This document shows positions 24,630-33,272 of a stretch of DNA of 64,000 nucleotides, one piece after another. The DNA lies in NCBI GenBank assembly GCA_036558745.1, contig DATBEZ010000091.1, positions 1 to 64,000 of the forward strand. Direction: 5' to 3'. Below the pieces are notes generated by a model that searched no databases, was not told the DNA's origin, and saw only the letters and a program-made list of their open reading frames with translations. Each line of letters begins with the position of its first letter. The stretch's first letter is position 1. Source of the DNA: JAMXLJ01 sp036558745. GTDB taxonomy: Bacteria > Actinomycetota > Acidimicrobiia > IMCC26256 > JAMXLJ01. Both the position numbers and the translations under genes were made by a program.

Positions 24630-25786
24630 CGCACGACCAGTCGGGCCACCCACTTGGTCTGCATGACGCCCGGCCGGTCAGGGCCGATAAGGCGCAACGG
24701 GTAGCCGTGATCGACGTGCAACACCTCGCCGTTCACGCGCGTCGCGAGCAAGGTGTCGGGATCCCGGGCCTGCACGTGATCGAGCTCGGACGTGCGGTAA
24801 CTGCGTCGTTGCTGCAGCGACTCGACCGTCACGTGCGCACCGTGCGGGGCCCCCGCGAGGTCGAGCAGATCGCGCACACGTATGCCGGTCCACCGTTGCG
24901 ACGTGCTCCAGCCGTCGACGCAGGCGATCGGCAGGGTCGCGCTCGTCTGCGGGAGTCGTACAAGGTCGTCGAGCGTGAGTGTGAGCGTTCGCCGGACGTT
25001 GCCCTCGACGCGAAGTGTGAAGCCGGGGTCGCGTGCCGTCGTCGTGACGCCGGCCGCCACCGCTGATCGGTTGACGGGGAAGCCTTGTGGGCCGACGTCA
25101 GGGCGGCGCGGCGCAAGGAGCGCGAGCTTCTGAAGTGGCGCGACCGTCTCCCCGATGGTCACAAGCGTGAGGAGCCCGACCGCGCCCGCGACGGTCGCAA
25201 GGAAGTTGCGCCGCTCCACGATGCCGGCTCGCTCCGCGGCGCTCATCTCCGTGGACGGTCCAGCGGCTGTTCGTGGTCGGGGGGTCAACGCATGCCAGGT
25301 CGTCGTCCACTTCGCGCCCACGTGGACGATGAGCGCGCCCACCGTGATCCAGGCGGTCCAGTAGTGCGTGACGACGAAGTTGAACGGCCACGGGTACCAG
25401 TCGTTGATGTTCGCCAGTCCGGTGAACAGGAGAAGGAGCGAACCGCCGATCAGCGGGACGAGGCTGACGCGTTCGAGCGCGTGTGCGACGTCGTCGAACG
25501 GCGGCCAGCGCAACAGCTTGGGGAAGACGGTCCAGAGCTTCGCCAGTAGCAACGGGATCGTGGCGATGCCGGTCGCGACGTGAAGGCCTTGCGTGACCCG
25601 GTAGAGGCCGGCAGGACGGGCCGGGAGCGTGAACCACGACGGCGGATGTTGGGCCCAGTGCGAGTACAGGCCGGTAACGAAACAGACGGTGAACGAGATC
25701 CCGAGCGCGGCACCCAACAGCGCGGCCGGCCGTTCGGCGTGCAGCGGACTCGTGAAGCGCGATTGCAACCGCGGCAGAAGCTTCAT
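24626..25786 (-). CDS. Membrane cytochrome b-molybdopterin oxidoreductase fusion
   Basis: A 386-residue protein with two halves. The first ~165 residues hold about four helices with conserved His (GLYSHW; QGLHVATG; VVTHYW; ALIVHVG), like a cytochrome b561-type haem domain. After a twin-Arg-like ERRNFLATVAGAVG segment (~191-204), residues 235-386 form a sulfite-oxidase-type Moco domain with ligand Cys289 (PIACVDGWS) and GYPLRLIGPD. It could move electrons between an extracellular substrate and the quinone pool. Both junctions are 4-bp overlaps. Confidence 0.85.
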   Translation of the reverse strand: MKLLPRLQSRFTSPLHAERPAALLGAALGISFTVCFVTGLYSHWAQHPPSWFTLPARPAGLYRVTQGLHVATGIATIPLLLAKLWTVFPKLLRWPPFDDVAHALERVSLVPLIGGSLLLLFTGLANINDWYPWPFNFVVTHYWTAWITVGALIVHVGAKWTTTWHALTPRPRTAAGPSTEMSAAERAGIVERRNFLATVAGAVGLLTLVTIGETVAPLQKLALLAPRRPDVGPQGFPVNRSAVAAGVTTTARDPGFTLRVEGNVRRTLTLTLDDLVRLPQTSATLPIACVDGWSTSQRWTGIRVRDLLDLAGAPHGAHVTVESLQQRRSYRTSELDHVQARDPDTLLATRVNGEVLHVDHGYPLRLIGPDRPGVMQTKWVARLVVR

Positions 25787-26385
25787 GCCGCTTCCTCGCG
25801 TCGAAGCGCGGCGAACGACCTACGGCCGTCGTGCCACACGCGTGTGCACGCGAAGCCCGCCGCGTGCGCCAGTGCGTTGATCTCGTCGGTCGTCACACAG
25901 GCGAGGCGGAACCACGGGCCGAAGCGCGCCCCGCGCTCGAATCGCACGGGCCGGGACGGGTAGCGGGTCCCGGCGGGCTCGACCTCGACCACCGCGACCC
26001 CTCCGGAGCGGAGCAGCTCGTGGACTCGCCGCAGCAGCGCGGCCGGCTCGCCGCCGATGCCGATGTTGCCGTCGAGGAGCAGGACGCTGGTCCACCGACC
26101 GGCAGCGGGTACGCGGTCGAAGACCGATCGCTCGATCACGGGCACGCCACGCTCGCGTGCAAGCTCGAGTGCGCTGTCGGTGATGTCGATGCCGAGCGCA
26201 GGGACGCCACGTTCCGCGAGTGCGACGACGTGGCGGCCGGGCCCACAGCCGACGTCGAGGACCGGGCCCTTGATCGTAGCGACCACCCGAAGGTCGACGT
26301 CGTCGAGCGCACCAAACCACCGCGCAACGGGCAGCGGCACGAGATCGCCGCGGTCATCACGCACCTGCATCGCATCGACAGTCAT
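25783..26385 (-). CDS. SAM-dependent class I methyltransferase
   Basis: A 200-residue methyltransferase with motif I GPVLDVGCGPGRHVVALAER, motif II ALGIDITDSALELAR and LLLDGNIGIGG as the acidic motif IV region. The substrate is unknown; small-molecule or lipid-linked sugar methylation fits the cluster. ATG at 26385 overlaps the stop of the DUF2064 gene and its stop overlaps the oxidoreductase start. Confidence 0.87.
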   Translation of the reverse strand: MTVDAMQVRDDRGDLVPLPVARWFGALDDVDLRVVATIKGPVLDVGCGPGRHVVALAERGVPALGIDITDSALELARERGVPVIERSVFDRVPAAGRWTSVLLLDGNIGIGGEPAALLRRVHELLRSGGVAVVEVEPAGTRYPSRPVRFERGARFGPWFRLACVTTDEINALAHAAGFACTRVWHDGRRSFAALRREEAA

Positions 26386-27026
26386 GCGACCGAGTCCTTC
26401 GTTACAACCGACAGCGCTTGGGCGAAGTGAAGACTCGGCGCCTCCCGTGCGACTGCTATTGCGTCGTTGAACACGTCCACGTCGCGCAGCGGTGGAAGGG
26501 GTGCGACCCGGAGTCCGAGCGCGTGAAGTCGAGCCAGCTGCATTCGGCCGGTGTGCGCCGCGCTCATCGGAACGCCGTCGAACACACGCCGGTCCGGTCG
26601 ACGCAGCCCGATGCACCAGTAGCCGCCGTCGAAAGCCGATCCGAGCACCGCGTCTACGCCGGTGGTGCCGAGCGCCGCGGCAGCGCGTTCGAGCAGAGCC
26701 GGCGTGACCTGCGGTGTGTCCATCCCGATGAGCACGGCGGGACCGCCGACCGCGTCGAAGGCTCCGGCAAGTCTCTGATCGAGGCCACCGGCGAGCTGCG
26801 GAACAACGGTGAACCCGGGCGGCACCCAGGGGCCCGATCGCCCATCGAGCACGAGGAACCGCCGGCGCGCTGGAGTCCGCGCGACGGCTGTGAGTGTGTC
26901 GATGAGCGCGGCGCGAGCGAGGGACGCGGCTTCGGTTGGCGTGAGGGGCGGGCACAGTCGTGTCTTGACCCGACCCGCGACCGGTGCCTTGGCGAGCACG
27001 ACGAGCGAGACATCGCGGGCGTTCAC
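26382..27026 (-). CDS. DUF2064 / TIGR04282 glycosyltransferase-like protein
   Basis: A 214-residue nucleotidyl-sugar-transferase-fold protein of the DUF2064/TIGR04282 group: SLVVLAKAPVAGRVKTRLCP at the N-terminus, AVLIGMDTPQVTPALLERAA (the DxD-like metal site) and AVLGSAFDGGYWCIGLRRPD. Family members have been proposed as nucleotide-activating or glycosyl-transferring enzymes, including in arsenosugar synthesis. Here no arsenic gene is near. Overlaps on both sides put it in the six-gene operon. Confidence 0.85.
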   Translation of the reverse strand: MNARDVSLVVLAKAPVAGRVKTRLCPPLTPTEAASLARAALIDTLTAVARTPARRRFLVLDGRSGPWVPPGFTVVPQLAGGLDQRLAGAFDAVGGPAVLIGMDTPQVTPALLERAAAALGTTGVDAVLGSAFDGGYWCIGLRRPDRRVFDGVPMSAAHTGRMQLARLHALGLRVAPLPPLRDVDVFNDAIAVAREAPSLHFAQALSVVTKDSVA

Positions 27027-27676
27027 GACGCGGGCCCCGTTGCGAGGACGCGAACCATGTCCTGCACCGCGCGCGCCGTGCCGCGGACGGTGCCGGTCAC
27101 CTTGGAGCGTCCGATCCGTTCCCGGTAGGTGACGGGCACCTCGCGGATGCGCCATCCGGCCGCACCGGCGCGGAGCGCGAGCTCGAGCGGCCAGCCGGAG
27201 CGTCGATCGCGCAGAGCCAGCGCGAGGAGTGATTCGCGACGCGCGGCGCGCATCGGACCCAAGTCGGACAGCCGCGCGCCGGTGCGGCGGCGAACCTCGG
27301 CCGCGAGCACCGCGTTGGCTACCCGTGCATGCGGAGCAAGGTGGCGCGACCGTTCCCGGGCGCCGATCACGAGATCGGCGGAGCCGTCGATGACCGGGCC
27401 GGCGACGGTGGGCAGCTCCATGGGGTCGAGCGTGCCGTCGCAGTCCATGAAGCAGACGACGTCGGCGCGGGCCGCGGTGAGGCCGGCTTCGCACGCTGCG
27501 CCGTACCCGCGTCGGGACTCGGAGACCACGCGGGCGCCCAGCCGACGAGCGACATCGTCCGAGCCATCCTGCGAGCCGTTGTCGACGACGATCGGGTCGT
27601 AGCCGGACGGAAGGCGCGACAGCACGACGGGCAAGGCAGCGGCCTCGTTCAGCACGGGGAGCACGAGTTCGGGCAT
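27023..27676 (-). CDS. GT2 glycosyltransferase, polyprenyl-phosphate type
   Basis: A 217-residue GT2 enzyme with VLPVLNEAAALPVVLSRLP, DPIVVDNGSQDGSDD, FMDCDGTLDPMELP (D-x-D) and a C-terminal RERIGRSKVTGTVRGT basic motif as in dolichol/polyprenyl-phosphate sugar synthases. It lacks C-terminal membrane helices, as in the soluble DPM1 class. Likely product is a polyprenyl-phosphate-linked sugar. It is the first gene of the minus-strand operon and divergent from the two-component system. Confidence 0.87.
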   Translation of the reverse strand: MPELVLPVLNEAAALPVVLSRLPSGYDPIVVDNGSQDGSDDVARRLGARVVSESRRGYGAACEAGLTAARADVVCFMDCDGTLDPMELPTVAGPVIDGSADLVIGARERSRHLAPHARVANAVLAAEVRRRTGARLSDLGPMRAARRESLLALALRDRRSGWPLELALRAGAAGWRIREVPVTYRERIGRSKVTGTVRGTARAVQDMVRVLATGPAS

Positions 27677-27726
27677 CGAGGCGAACGTAACGGCAGTCGC
27701 CGGCGGCGCATGCCCGTTTGCCGCTT

Positions 27727-27790
27727 ACGATTCTCGAAACTCGCTCCTCTCGACGCGTAACGATTCGAGGGCTCTCGGTACAGTCACCCC
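27727..27790. promoter_or_regulatory. Divergent promoter region with ACGATTC direct repeats
   Basis: ACGATTC occurs at 27727-27733 and 27760-27766, exactly 33 bp apart (about three helical turns), each followed by a TCGA-type extension. A -10-like TACAGT (27779-27784) lies seven bases before the GTG of the response regulator, suggesting a leaderless transcript. The repeats are candidates for the regulator's own binding sites. Confidence 0.45.
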
Positions 27791-28513
27791 GTGATGGGCG
27801 CGACGAGCGAGCTCGACGACTCGACCCGCGGGGCGCGGGTGCTCGTGGTCGAGGACGACCCGAACGTCGCTGAGGTCGTGCTGCGTTACTTGGACCGTGA
27901 AGGGTTCGATACGGTCGGCGTCGCCGACGGGAACGAAGCGCTGGAGCGTGCGGAGAGCGACCCACCCGACATCGTTGTGCTCGACCTCATGCTTCCGGGC
28001 CTTGACGGTCTCGAGGTGTGCCGGCGGCTGCGGGAGCGGACGCCGGTCCCCGTGATCATGCTCACGGCCCGCGGCGAAGAGGACGACCGGATCACCGGCT
28101 TCGAGGTCGGCGCCGACGACTACGTCAGCAAGCCGTTCTCGCCACGCGAGCTCACGGCGCGCGTGAAGGCGGTGCTGCGCCGGGCGAGCGCGCCGAGCAT
28201 CCCGGGTGTACCGAGCGAGCCGCTGGTCGCCGGCGACCTCGTCGTCGATCCATCTGCGCACGAGGTTCGCCGGAATGGTGAGCTCGTGTCGCTCACCGCC
28301 CGCGAGTTCGACTTGTTGTGCTTCCTCGCCCAGCGGCCGCGACGGGTCCATCGGCGCGAGGAGCTGCTCGAGCATGTGTGGGGCTACACGTACGGCGACT
28401 CGTCGACCGTGACGGTCCACATCCGCCGCCTCCGCGAGAAGCTCGAGCGCGACCCGTCGGCGCCCGCGCACATCACGACCGTGTGGGGCGTCGGCTACCG
28501 GTTCGACCCATGA
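27791..28513 (+). CDS. OmpR-type response regulator
   Basis: A 240-residue response regulator: receiver domain with phosphoacceptor Asp65 (IVVLDLMLPGLDGLE), Thr in IMLTARGEED and Lys in DDYVSKPFSP; then an OmpR/PhoB winged helix (SLTAREFDLLCFLAQRPRRV; VTVHIRRLREKLERD; VWGVGYRF). GTG at 27791 is probably leaderless; ATG at 27794 follows directly. It overlaps the sensor kinase gene by 4 bp and likely controls this divergent cluster. Confidence 0.9.
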   Translation: MMGATSELDDSTRGARVLVVEDDPNVAEVVLRYLDREGFDTVGVADGNEALERAESDPPDIVVLDLMLPGLDGLEVCRRLRERTPVPVIMLTARGEEDDRITGFEVGADDYVSKPFSPRELTARVKAVLRRASAPSIPGVPSEPLVAGDLVVDPSAHEVRRNGELVSLTAREFDLLCFLAQRPRRVHRREELLEHVWGYTYGDSSTVTVHIRRLREKLERDPSAPAHITTVWGVGYRFDP

Positions 28514-29736
28514 TGGCGCAGCGTTCCACGCGGCGCCGCACCCTCGCTGTGGTCGCCTCCATCGGCGTGGTCCTCACGATCGTCGTCAGTGCCGCGACCG
28601 CGATGTCTGCCCGCGACGCCGTCGAGCTTGTCGCGATCGCGACCGGGACCGCGGCAGCCGCCGGCGTCGCCGGCGCGTTGGGACTTGGGACCTTGCGCTC
28701 GCGATCGGTCGGTGTGCAGGTCGTCGCGGTCGCACTGACGACCGTCATGGCTGTCGCGCTCGGCGCCTGGGTCGCGGTGCGCGGCATGTTCATCTCCGAC
28801 CACGACCTGTCGGTGCTGCTCGTGGTCCTCGTGCCTGCGGGCACCATGGCGGTCGTGGCGTCGATCGTGCTCGGCGGTCGCGTCGTCGACGCGTCCGCCG
28901 GGCTGGCCGACGTCGCACGGCGCATCGGCGACGGGTCGGCTCCCGATCGCAGCGACCGGGGGAACGCTCCGTCCGAGCTCGCGCGCCTCGCGCAGGAGCT
29001 GGAGACGATGTCGGGGCGACTCGAGGACGCACGTGTGCGTGAACGTGCGATCGACGGATCGCGTCGCGAGCTCGTCGCGTGGGTGTCGCACGACCTCCGT
29101 ACGCCACTGGCGGGGATCAGGGCCATGGTGGAAGCGCTCGAGGACGGTGTCGTCGACGATCCCGAGACGGTCGCGCGGTATCACCGGTCCCTCCGCGAGG
29201 AGGCCGACCGGCTCGCCGCGCTCGTCGACGACCTGTTCGAGCTGAGCCGCAGCCAGGCCGGTGTGCTCCGCCTGGAGCTCGAGCGGGTCTCGCTCGCGGA
29301 CGTGGTATGCGAGGCGCTCGCGGGCGCAGCCCCGGTTGCGGACGCGAAGGGTGTCCGGCTGCACGGCGTGATGCGCGACGACGCGCCGACCCTGCGCGCG
29401 TCGGCGCCCGAGCTGCTGCGGGCGCTCCGCAACATCCTGGAGAACGCGATCCGGCACACGCCGAGCGACGGAACGGTCGTCGTCGAGGCCGGCGTGGACG
29501 GCGGTCGGGCGTTCATCGCGGTGGTCGACCACGGCGGTGGCATCCCCGAGCCTGCGCTCGAGCGCGTCTTCGACGTCGCGTTCCGCGTGGACCCGGCCCG
29601 GCAGGGCCCTGGTGCGGGTCTCGGACTCGCGATCGCGCGCGGCCTGGTGGAGGCACACGACGGTGACGTCAGCGTGCGCAACGAGAACGGCGGTTGCCGC
29701 TTCACCGTCCGCCTCCCCGTGGACCCCGTCGGATGA
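28510..29736 (+). CDS. Membrane sensor histidine kinase
   Basis: A 408-residue kinase. About four N-terminal helices (from LAVVASIGVVLTIVVSAATA) end in a HAMP-like segment with little extracytoplasmic sequence. The dimerisation domain has His194 (AWVSHDLRTPLAGI); the ATPase domain has NILENAIRHTP, VVDHGGGIPE and GPGAGLGLAIARGLV. It probably senses a membrane-embedded or envelope signal. ATGA overlaps link it to the regulator before it and the epimerase after it. Confidence 0.9.
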   Translation: MMAQRSTRRRTLAVVASIGVVLTIVVSAATAMSARDAVELVAIATGTAAAAGVAGALGLGTLRSRSVGVQVVAVALTTVMAVALGAWVAVRGMFISDHDLSVLLVVLVPAGTMAVVASIVLGGRVVDASAGLADVARRIGDGSAPDRSDRGNAPSELARLAQELETMSGRLEDARVRERAIDGSRRELVAWVSHDLRTPLAGIRAMVEALEDGVVDDPETVARYHRSLREEADRLAALVDDLFELSRSQAGVLRLELERVSLADVVCEALAGAAPVADAKGVRLHGVMRDDAPTLRASAPELLRALRNILENAIRHTPSDGTVVVEAGVDGGRAFIAVVDHGGGIPEPALERVFDVAFRVDPARQGPGAGLGLAIARGLVEAHDGDVSVRNENGGCRFTVRLPVDPVG

Positions 29737-30779
29737 GAGTCCTCGTCACCGGGGCGGCAGGGTTCATCGGGTCGCACCTCGTCGACGCGCTCGTCGGCGA
29801 GGGACACGAGGTCGTCGGCGTCGACTCGCTTCACCCGCTCGCGCACCGTGCGGGACCCGACTACCTCAACCCGTCGGCCGAGTACCTCTGGGGCGACCTA
29901 CGTGACGGTGATGTCGCGACGGCGTCCGTGGCCGGCGTCGATGCCGTGTCGCACCAGGCTTCGATGGTCGGCCTGGGCGTCGACTTCGGCGACACCGTCG
30001 ACTACGTGACCAACAACGACGTCGCGATCGCGAAGCTCCTGAAGGCGTTGCACGATCGTCGGTTCGACGGCCGAGTGGTCCTCGGCGGCAGCATGGTCGT
30101 CTACGGCGAAGGTCGGTACCGATGCTCCGAGCACGGCGTGGTCCGTGTCGGCTCGCGGTCACCGGAGCGGCTCGGCCGTGCTCAGTGGGATCCGGAGTGC
30201 TCCACATGCGGGCGCACGCTCGATCCGGAGCCCGTCGACGAGGATGCGCCCGTCGACCCGCGCAACGTGTACGCCGCGACGAAGGTCCACCAGGAGCATC
30301 TCGTGGCCTCGTACGCACGTGAGCACGACTCGTCGGCGATCGTCCTGCGATACCACAACGTCTACGGCCCGCGGATGCCACGGAACACGCCGTACGCGGG
30401 CGTGGCGAGCATCTTCCGCAGCGCGTACGAAGAGGGGCGCGCTCCCAGCGTCTTCGAGGACGGTCACCAGCGACGCGACTTCGTCCACGTGTCAGACGTC
30501 GCGCGAGCCAACCTTGCTGCGCTCCATGCTCCGCGCGAAATGGCGACAACCTGCAACGTCGCAAGTGGACATCCCGTGACCGTCCTCGAGATGGCAGTCC
30601 TCCTCGGGAAGGCTTTCGGTGCGACGCACGCGCCCGAGGTCGTCGGCGGCTCGCGCCGCGGCGACGTCCGCCACGTGTTCGCGTCGGTCGGACGGGCCCG
30701 CGAGCTGTTGGGCTTTCGTGCCGAGGTGCGGCCCGAGCAAGGACTGGCGGAGTTCGCCGACGCGCCGCTGCGTTCGTAG
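29733..30779 (+). CDS. NAD-dependent sugar epimerase/dehydratase with Cys insert
   Basis: A 348-residue extended SDR. It has VLVTGAAGFIGSHLVDALVG, GGSMVVYGEG, catalytic YAATK and RYHNVYGPRMP, as in UDP-glucose epimerases or dTDP-glucose dehydratases. Between the Ser motif and YxxxK is an insert with three Cys (RYRCSEHG; DPECSTCGRT) that could bind zinc. It probably supplies a nucleotide sugar for the glycosyltransferases of the divergent operon. Its ATG overlaps the kinase stop. Confidence 0.88.
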   Translation: MRVLVTGAAGFIGSHLVDALVGEGHEVVGVDSLHPLAHRAGPDYLNPSAEYLWGDLRDGDVATASVAGVDAVSHQASMVGLGVDFGDTVDYVTNNDVAIAKLLKALHDRRFDGRVVLGGSMVVYGEGRYRCSEHGVVRVGSRSPERLGRAQWDPECSTCGRTLDPEPVDEDAPVDPRNVYAATKVHQEHLVASYAREHDSSAIVLRYHNVYGPRMPRNTPYAGVASIFRSAYEEGRAPSVFEDGHQRRDFVHVSDVARANLAALHAPREMATTCNVASGHPVTVLEMAVLLGKAFGATHAPEVVGGSRRGDVRHVFASVGRARELLGFRAEVRPEQGLAEFADAPLRS

Positions 30780-30874
30780 CCCGTCGAAGGCGTACGCGTC
30801 GTCGACGCCGCTCCCTCGGGGGACACCGCCAACGTCTGTGCCACCCTCGGCGCGCAGTCCCGCGAGCACCCTTG

Positions 30875-31123
30875 TCACCGAATGCGTATGACGGTCTGCT
30901 CGTCATTTCGAATCAACCGGTCGCCCTCGACCATGACGCGTGTGCCGTCGTCGAACGCTGGCGTCCCGAAGCGGGACCCGGTCGGCCGCAACGAGATCCG
31001 CCCGGTGCGTGCCTGTGCCACGACGTGGCACGCGAGCGCGCGCAACGCCTCACGCGTGTCGGAGAACCTCGCCGGGCGCAGGGCCCAAGGCGAGCCGTCT
31101 CTCGTCGTGCGTGACGTCTCCAC
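30875..31123 (-). CDS. Short conserved-looking protein, possibly truncated
   Basis: An 82-residue frame with ALRALACHVVAQARTGRISL and RPTGSRFGTPAFDDGTRVMV, EGDRLIRNDEQ. This resembles the N-terminal part of a larger actinobacterial protein family (about 200 residues) that I recognise only loosely. GTG at 31123 has GGGAGA somewhat far upstream. It ends early, so truncation is likely. Confidence 0.42.
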   Translation of the reverse strand: METSRTTRDGSPWALRPARFSDTREALRALACHVVAQARTGRISLRPTGSRFGTPAFDDGTRVMVEGDRLIRNDEQTVIRIR

Positions 31124-31233
31124 CGTCTCGAGGTCTCCCGACTCCCGCGACTCGTTACACCCAACGACCCTGTAACGGAGCGCGGTGCCGCCGGACCGCA
31201 CGCTCATCATCCACTTCGCTCGAAGGAGGACCG

Positions 31234-31350
31234 ATGCAAGGGCTCGAGGCCAAGACCGCATCCGCGTGACCGCGATCGGCCCAGGTGCGACGGAAGCCGG
31301 GTACATCACGGGTCAGGCGATCTTCGTCGACGGTGGGCTCACCTTCCGGC
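31234..31350 (+). pseudogene. SDR remnant with internal deletion
   Basis: An ATG with a strong GAAGGAGG ribosome binding site begins MQGLEAKTA, typical of an SDR N-terminus, and stops after 11 codons. Immediately downstream in another frame is RVTAIGPGATEAGYITGQAI, then FVDGGLTF, the C-terminus of an SDR. About 200 residues are missing between them. This is a deletion scar of a short-chain dehydrogenase directly upstream of the sigma factor gene. Confidence 0.72.
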
Positions 31351-31392
31351 GCCGATGCTGCGGGCGCGCCACGGCGGATATCGTCACGGCCG

Positions 31393-32061
31393 GTGGACGC
31401 AGGCGCTGCGACGGGACGGGGGCCCGCGGCCGACGAGCACGAGGCCAAGCTCGTTGCGGGTCTGCGTGCCGGCGACGAGCAGGCGTTCTGCGATCTCTTC
31501 GACCGCTACTACGGCTCGCTGGTCTCCGTCGCACGCCGTTACACGGCGACGCGCGAAGCCGCCGAGGACGCGGTCCAGGAGACGTTCACCGCAGTCGTCG
31601 ACGGGATCGACCGCTTCGAGGGACGGTCGTCGCTCAAGACGTGGCTGTTCCGAATCCTCATCAACCGAGCGATCACCAGAGGCGAGAAGGAGAGCCGGAC
31701 GCAGCCCTTCTCGGCCGTGGTCCGGTCTGAGGACGATCCGATCGTGGACCCGGACCGGTTCTACGGCACGGAGCACCGCTGGGCCGGCTTCTGGTCCGCG
31801 CCACCGAGTGCGAACTTCCCGGAAGAGCGTGTCCTGGGCGGCGAGCTACGCGAGGTCGTACGGTCGATCGTCGCCGACCTGCCCCCGCAGCAGGGTCTCG
31901 TGTTGTCGCTGCGTGACGTCGAGGGTATGGACTCCGACGAGGTGTGTGAGCTGCTCGGCATCAGCGAAGGGAACCAGCGCGTCCTGCTCCACCGCGCGCG
32001 TGCCAAGTGCCGGACCGCACTCGAACGGCACGGCGACCTGCTGAGTGGGGTGATCCGGTGA
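31393..32061 (+). CDS. ECF RNA polymerase sigma factor
   Basis: A 222-residue ECF sigma factor: region 2 (DLFDRYYGSLVSVARRYTAT, AEDAVQETFTAV, then DGRSSLKTWLFRI-type segment FEGRSSLKTWLFRIL) and region 4 (LPPQQGLVLSLRDVEGMDSD, then EVCELLGISEGNQRVLLHRA). It directs RNA polymerase to stress-type promoters. The GTG at 31393 is approximate because the frame is open upstream. Its stop overlaps the start of an anti-sigma gene (GTGA). Confidence 0.9.
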   Translation: MDAGAATGRGPAADEHEAKLVAGLRAGDEQAFCDLFDRYYGSLVSVARRYTATREAAEDAVQETFTAVVDGIDRFEGRSSLKTWLFRILINRAITRGEKESRTQPFSAVVRSEDDPIVDPDRFYGTEHRWAGFWSAPPSANFPEERVLGGELREVVRSIVADLPPQQGLVLSLRDVEGMDSDEVCELLGISEGNQRVLLHRARAKCRTALERHGDLLSGVIR

Positions 32062-32318
32062 GCGAGCACACGACACCCCCCATGCGCTGTATCGAGTTCG
32101 TCGACTACGTCACGGACTGGGAAGAAGGCGCGCTCGGCGACGAGATCCGCGCGGAGGTCGAGGAACACCTTGCGTTCTGCACGACGTGCATCGCGTACGT
32201 GCACCAGCTCCGCGCGACGGTCTCGTCGCTTCGTGGCGCGCTCGACGAGGCACCGCCGGCGCGGGCGCGGGAGGCGGCTCTTGCCTCGTTCCGGGCCCGC
32301 CGGCGGGGTGAAAGGTAG
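32058..32318 (+). CDS. Zinc-finger anti-sigma factor
   Basis: An 86-residue protein with the zinc-binding anti-sigma (zf-HC2) signature: MRCIEFVDYVTDWEEGAL then EEHLAFCTTCIAYVHQLR, i.e. an N-terminal Cys and HxxxCxxC. There is no membrane segment, so it is a soluble anti-sigma factor that binds the co-encoded ECF sigma. GTGA overlap with the sigma gene supports the pairing. Confidence 0.88.
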   Translation: MSEHTTPPMRCIEFVDYVTDWEEGALGDEIRAEVEEHLAFCTTCIAYVHQLRATVSSLRGALDEAPPARAREAALASFRARRRGER

Positions 32319-32325
32319 CCGCCAG

Positions 32326-32961
32326 CTACGAGGCGAGCACGAGCCGCTGAGCGAGCCAGTCCGACTGGAACCGTCGCTCTCCGGAATAGGCGGCGTCGAA
32401 GTCGTCTGCGGCATACGCGGCTGCGCATGCGGCGATGAAGGGTGGTTCCGGCGCCGGACCCGACAACGCGAACGTCGCGGTGTCGACCGCGAGCATCGCC
32501 GCCCTCGCTGCCCTCGTCTCCTGACCGAGGCGATCCGCCACCTCGACACCAAGGGCCTCGAGCTCGTCCATCGTGGTACACCGCTCGAACAGCTCAGCGA
32601 GTTGTTCTTCCCCGGCCGCGCGCAGTGGGCCCGTGGCGTGGTCGCGCGCTCGCCACGCGCACACGACACCCAACTCGCCCACGGCGACCGGGTAGTCGTC
32701 GATGAGGCGGACGAGCCGTCCGCGACGCGCCGCCACCTTGTGGCGCGCCTCGATGATCTCGCCGTCGAGCTCGATCTCCCACAGTGTGTCCCGCAACCAG
32801 TACGCGAGCTCGGCAGGACGGCATCCGTGGACCCCCGACCGGCACGGCTGCACACGCTCGCTCTCGAGCCACGCGCCCGGTCGGTCGGACGTCGGTTGCG
32901 GCCACTGCGTGCCACTCCAGATCGACGAGCCGTCCGCCTCGAGGAACTTGAACGCCCGCAT
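32326..32961 (-). CDS. DUF7666-like protein of unknown function
   Basis: A 211-residue soluble protein starting MRAFKFLEADGSSIWSGTQW and continuing CRSGVHGCRPAELAYWLRDT, LWEIELDG and KVAARRGRLVRLIDD. This matches my memory of DUF7666-type domains that open with RAFKFL and a C..G.H.C motif. No catalytic function is known to me. It converges with the sigma/anti-sigma operon. Confidence 0.7.
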   Translation of the reverse strand: MRAFKFLEADGSSIWSGTQWPQPTSDRPGAWLESERVQPCRSGVHGCRPAELAYWLRDTLWEIELDGEIIEARHKVAARRGRLVRLIDDYPVAVGELGVVCAWRARDHATGPLRAAGEEQLAELFERCTTMDELEALGVEVADRLGQETRAARAAMLAVDTATFALSGPAPEPPFIAACAAAYAADDFDAAYSGERRFQSDWLAQRLVLAS

Positions 32962-32993
32962 CGCACGGTGACGCTACTTCTTCCCAGCCACGG

Positions 32994-33272
32994 CTACGGC
33001 GAGACGAGCGCGCCGCCGTCACTGAATAGCCCTTCCTCGTACCGACCCACCGGTGCGAATCCGAGCGACTCGTAGAGGGTCCGGGCCATGGGCGTCGACT
33101 GCAGAGTTGCCGTCCGAGCGCCTCGCGACCGTGCGTCAGCGAGCACGTGCGCTACGAGCGTCCGCGCCAACCCCCGGCGTCGCCACTCCGGGACTGTCCC
33201 GACGGCGTAGAGCCCGCACTCCCCTCGGTGGAGGAAGCCCCAGGCGCCGGCCACGGCGAGGCCGTCCTGCAC
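32994..33272 (-). pseudogene. GNAT acetyltransferase, N-terminus shifted out of frame
   Basis: The 92-codon frame holds the C-terminal half of a GNAT domain: LYAVGTVPEWRRRGLARTLV (acetyl-CoA loop, RRRGLA), ATLQSTPMARTLYESLGFAP. The likely N-terminal part (MNVLPGQRALIASWRALARL) lies just upstream in a different frame, ending near 33300. A frameshift at about 33280-33300 would join them. Either the gene is broken or the sequence has an indel error. Confidence 0.62.
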
